6,740 nucleotides of DNA from Rhodothermota bacterium (lineage in GTDB: Bacteria; Hydrogenedentota; Hydrogenedentia; Hydrogenedentales; GCA-2746185): NCBI GenBank assembly GCA_009885415.1, contig VFKU01000082.1, positions 1 to 6,740 on the forward strand. Reading direction: 5' to 3'. Positions 5,390 through 6,740 of this stretch are shown here, one piece after another. The stretch's first letter is position 1. Every line of letters starts with the position of its first letter. A program made the position numbers and the translations under genes. The notes below the pieces were generated by a model that saw only the letters and a list, made by a program, of their open reading frames with translations, ran no database searches and had not been told where the DNA came from.

Positions 5390-5419
5390 TTGACAAGATC
5401 GGGCTTAGCCTGCGAAAAT
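5390..5419 (+). promoter_or_regulatory. Possible housekeeping-type promoter in the flbD-fliL gap
   Basis: The 102-nt gap between flbD and fliL contains TTGACA (5390-5395), a perfect -35 hexamer, followed 18 nt later by GAAAAT (5414-5419), a 4/6 match to TATAAT. A start near 5426 would leave about a 47-nt leader before the fliL ATG at 5473. This may give extra expression of fliL and the export/switch genes behind the flgE hairpin. The -10 is weak and the spacing slightly long. The rest of the gap shows nothing further that I can support. Confidence 0.3.
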
Positions 5420-5472
5420 TGCGGTAGACGGGGGAAACGGGACGTCGGCGCGCGTTGCGGTGGGGGACAGTC

Positions 5473-6018
5473 ATGCCTGAAGAGAAAAAGAAGGAAGCGG
5501 AGTCGCCCAAGGGCGGTGGCATGGGCCGTCTGCTGATGCTGGTGGGCGTTGTTCTCGTCGCGGCCATTGGCGGCCTGGCGACCTATCTGTTTGTGCTTGC
5601 GCCGATGCTAACGGATCCTGACGCCCACACCGAGGCGGGCGCCCACGAGGAAGACGGGCACGCGATTCCGCACGATGCGGTTTCGGTCGACCTTACGTCG
5701 GTCGCGGTCAATGTCGTGCGCGACGGAAGCGGCCCCGCGGCCTTGCTGCAGTTTGGCGTGACGCTTGAGTGCAACAACGCAGAGACGGCGCATCTGGTGG
5801 AGGCCCACAAGGCCCGCTTTATTGATATAATCAACAAGTTGCATGATTCGAAGTCGCGTGCCGAGCTGGACGATACGCTCCTGATCAAGGAGAGCATTCA
5901 GAAGCAGGCGCTACAGAAAACGAATGAGTTGCTCAAGAAGCTCCAGGAAAAACCAGACGATGAAATCAAGATTACGGCGGTCCTTCACCACACTTTCGTG
6001 GTCCAGGATCCTGTGTGA
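5473..6018 (+). CDS. fliL: Flagellar basal body-associated protein FliL
   Basis: The protein has 181 residues. ATG 5473 is chosen over an in-frame TTG at 5455 because GGGGGA lies at 5462-5467 and the product then begins with the charged MPEEKKKEAESPK stretch typical of FliL. Residues 20-42 form the single membrane anchor. A His/Glu-rich linker (TEAGAHEEDGHAIPHD) leads into the periplasmic domain. That domain has VDLTSVAVNV, ALLQFGVTLECNN, an amphipathic helix with HKARFIDIINKLHDSKSRAE, then IKESIQKQALQKTNELLKKL and a final strand ending HTFVVQDPV. This follows the FliL plan, whose ending is often written VYFTxFVVQ; here it is VLHHTFVVQ. FliL is known to form rings around stator units and to support torque. 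motA/motB are not adjacent in this window. fliN follows after 25 nt. Confidence 0.88.
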   Translation: MPEEKKKEAESPKGGGMGRLLMLVGVVLVAAIGGLATYLFVLAPMLTDPDAHTEAGAHEEDGHAIPHDAVSVDLTSVAVNVVRDGSGPAALLQFGVTLECNNAETAHLVEAHKARFIDIINKLHDSKSRAELDDTLLIKESIQKQALQKTNELLKKLQEKPDDEIKITAVLHHTFVVQDPV

Positions 6019-6043
6019 GCCGCGAGTGATGAGGTAGCGCTGC

Positions 6044-6382
6044 ATGGCTGTCGAGCAGGTCGCCGCCGCGCAGATCGAGGAACTCGACTCGACGCTCGCG
6101 CGTGCGTATCAGGGCGTGCACCTCACGATGCAGGACCTGCGTGCGGTCCCCCTGACGATTACCGCCGAACTGGGGCGTGTGCAGATGAAAGTGCGCGACG
6201 TGTTGGCGCTTAAAGTGGGATCGCTCGTCGTTCTCGATAAATTCGCCGGCCAGATGGCGGACGTCGCCGTCAACGGACTCTCCATGGCCAAGGGCGAGAT
6301 CGTCGTGATGGGCGATTCGCTCCATATCCGCCTGGCCGAGCACAACGCCGGAACCAGCGGCGCCGGAGACGGACATGCGTAG
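6044..6382 (+). CDS. fliN: Flagellar motor switch protein FliN
   Basis: This 112-residue protein starts at ATG 6044, with GAGG at 6031-6034 as a reasonable Shine-Dalgarno. Residues 1-34 are a helical lead. The SpoA/FliN domain covers about 35-98: VPLTITAELGRVQMKVRDVL, then LKVGSLVVLDKFAG, MADVAVNG and AKGEIVVMGDSLHIRLAE. These are the key blocks of FliN (ELG, RDxL, GSxxxLDK, VxVNG, GEVVV). FliN forms the lower part of the cytoplasmic C-ring, takes part in rotation switching and docks FliH/FliI export complexes. Its length fits a plain FliN rather than the longer FliY with a CheC-like phosphatase part. fliM, normally just upstream, is absent between fliL and fliN. A Gly/Ala/Ser-rich tail (101-112) is encoded in the overlap with fliO. 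Confidence 0.92.
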   Translation: MAVEQVAAAQIEELDSTLARAYQGVHLTMQDLRAVPLTITAELGRVQMKVRDVLALKVGSLVVLDKFAGQMADVAVNGLSMAKGEIVVMGDSLHIRLAEHNAGTSGAGDGHA

Positions 6383-6740
6383 GTGTTTCGCACGATGGGC
6401 TGTTGCGGCGGCGCTGACGCTGACGGTTGCCTGGCCGAGTTATTCGCAAGACGCGCCCGCAGTCCCCGTCGATTCGCTCACGCAGCAGGTAGGCGCGGAG
6501 ATGGACAAGGTTGATGCTGCTGCGGCGGCCGCCCCCGAAACGACTCCCCGCGAGGTGGGCACTCCCGTTGGCTCGGATCGGGTGCTTCGCACTATCGCGG
6601 CGCTTTGCGTCGTTCTTGCGCTTATTTTTATCGGGTCTTATGCCCTGCGCCGGTGGGGGAAGCGCGTTCCTCTTTTGGCGGGCGCGAATCTCGGCAAGGT
6701 GCTCGGGCGGCTCTATCTCGATCGCGGGACGGCGCTGCAT
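6375..6740 (+). CDS. fliO: Flagellar export gate assembly protein FliO, 5' part
   Basis: The frame runs from ATG 6375 to the end of the window with no stop, giving 122 codons. It overlaps the end of fliN by 8 nt; GGAGA at 6365-6369 is its Shine-Dalgarno. Residues 1-24 look like a signal peptide: MRRCFARW, an Ala/Leu/Val core, then PSYS with likely cleavage before QDAP. A hydrophilic, Ala/Pro-rich periplasmic stretch (25-70) follows. One membrane segment at about 71-91 (VLRTIAALCVVLALIFIGSY) ends in a basic RRWGKR stop-transfer. A cytoplasmic start, NLGKVLGRLYLDRGTALH, resembles the FliO/FliZ family pattern. FliO helps assemble the FliP-FliQ-FliR export gate. Position directly after fliN, where fliO then fliP are expected, supports the call. 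Sequence conservation in this family is low, so context carries much of the weight. Confidence 0.82.
   Translation, partial: MRRCFARWAVAAALTLTVAWPSYSQDAPAVPVDSLTQQVGAEMDKVDAAAAAAPETTPREVGTPVGSDRVLRTIAALCVVLALIFIGSYALRRWGKRVPLLAGANLGKVLGRLYLDRGTALH

Overview
This window is one strand of a flagellar biosynthesis operon from a GC-rich bacterium. All ten genes I can support lie on the + strand, closely packed, in the order fliJ (3' part) - motE/ylxF-like - [341-nt gap] - fliK - flgD - TIGR02530-type flagellar operon gene - flgE - flbD - fliL - fliN - fliO (5' part). The window contains no sign of a novel defence, mobile or biosynthetic system. Its interest lies in the non-coding pieces between the genes and in which flagellar genes are missing.

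Organism: a flagellated bacterium with high GC in third codon positions, clear Shine-Dalgarno sites and a preference for ATG starts. The gene order, with a motE/ylxF-like gene after fliJ, the TIGR02530 gene between flgD and flgE, and flbD after flgE, is the arrangement known from Firmicutes, Desulfobacterota and several diderm candidate phyla. It is not the enteric arrangement. The sequence alone does not fix the phylum.

Layout: positions 1-820 carry export and motor accessory genes (fliJ C-terminus, motE-like). Positions 821-1161 are non-coding and hold a dispersed-type repeat, a possible sigma-54 (or sigma-28) promoter and a perfect hairpin just before the fliK ribosome binding site. Positions 1162-5098 form the hook module: FliK ruler, FlgD hook cap, the TIGR02530 protein and FlgE hook protein. 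A strong 12-bp hairpin follows flgE. Positions 5173-6740 carry FlbD, the stator-associated FliL, the switch protein FliN and the export gate protein FliO. The last two overlap by 8 nt and the operon clearly continues beyond the window, where fliP/Q/R would be expected.

How the genes work together: FliJ and FliO serve the flagellar type III export apparatus. FlgD caps the growing hook, FlgE polymerises under it, and FliK measures its length and switches export specificity. FliL and FliN act at the stator and the C-ring. The usual neighbours motA/motB (between flbD and fliL) and fliM (between fliL and fliN) are absent here. Three of the intergenic spaces (before fliK, flgE and flbD) each contain a perfect 9-12 bp hairpin ending 8-14 nt before the Shine-Dalgarno sequence. 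This repeated layout suggests post-transcriptional tuning of individual operon members.
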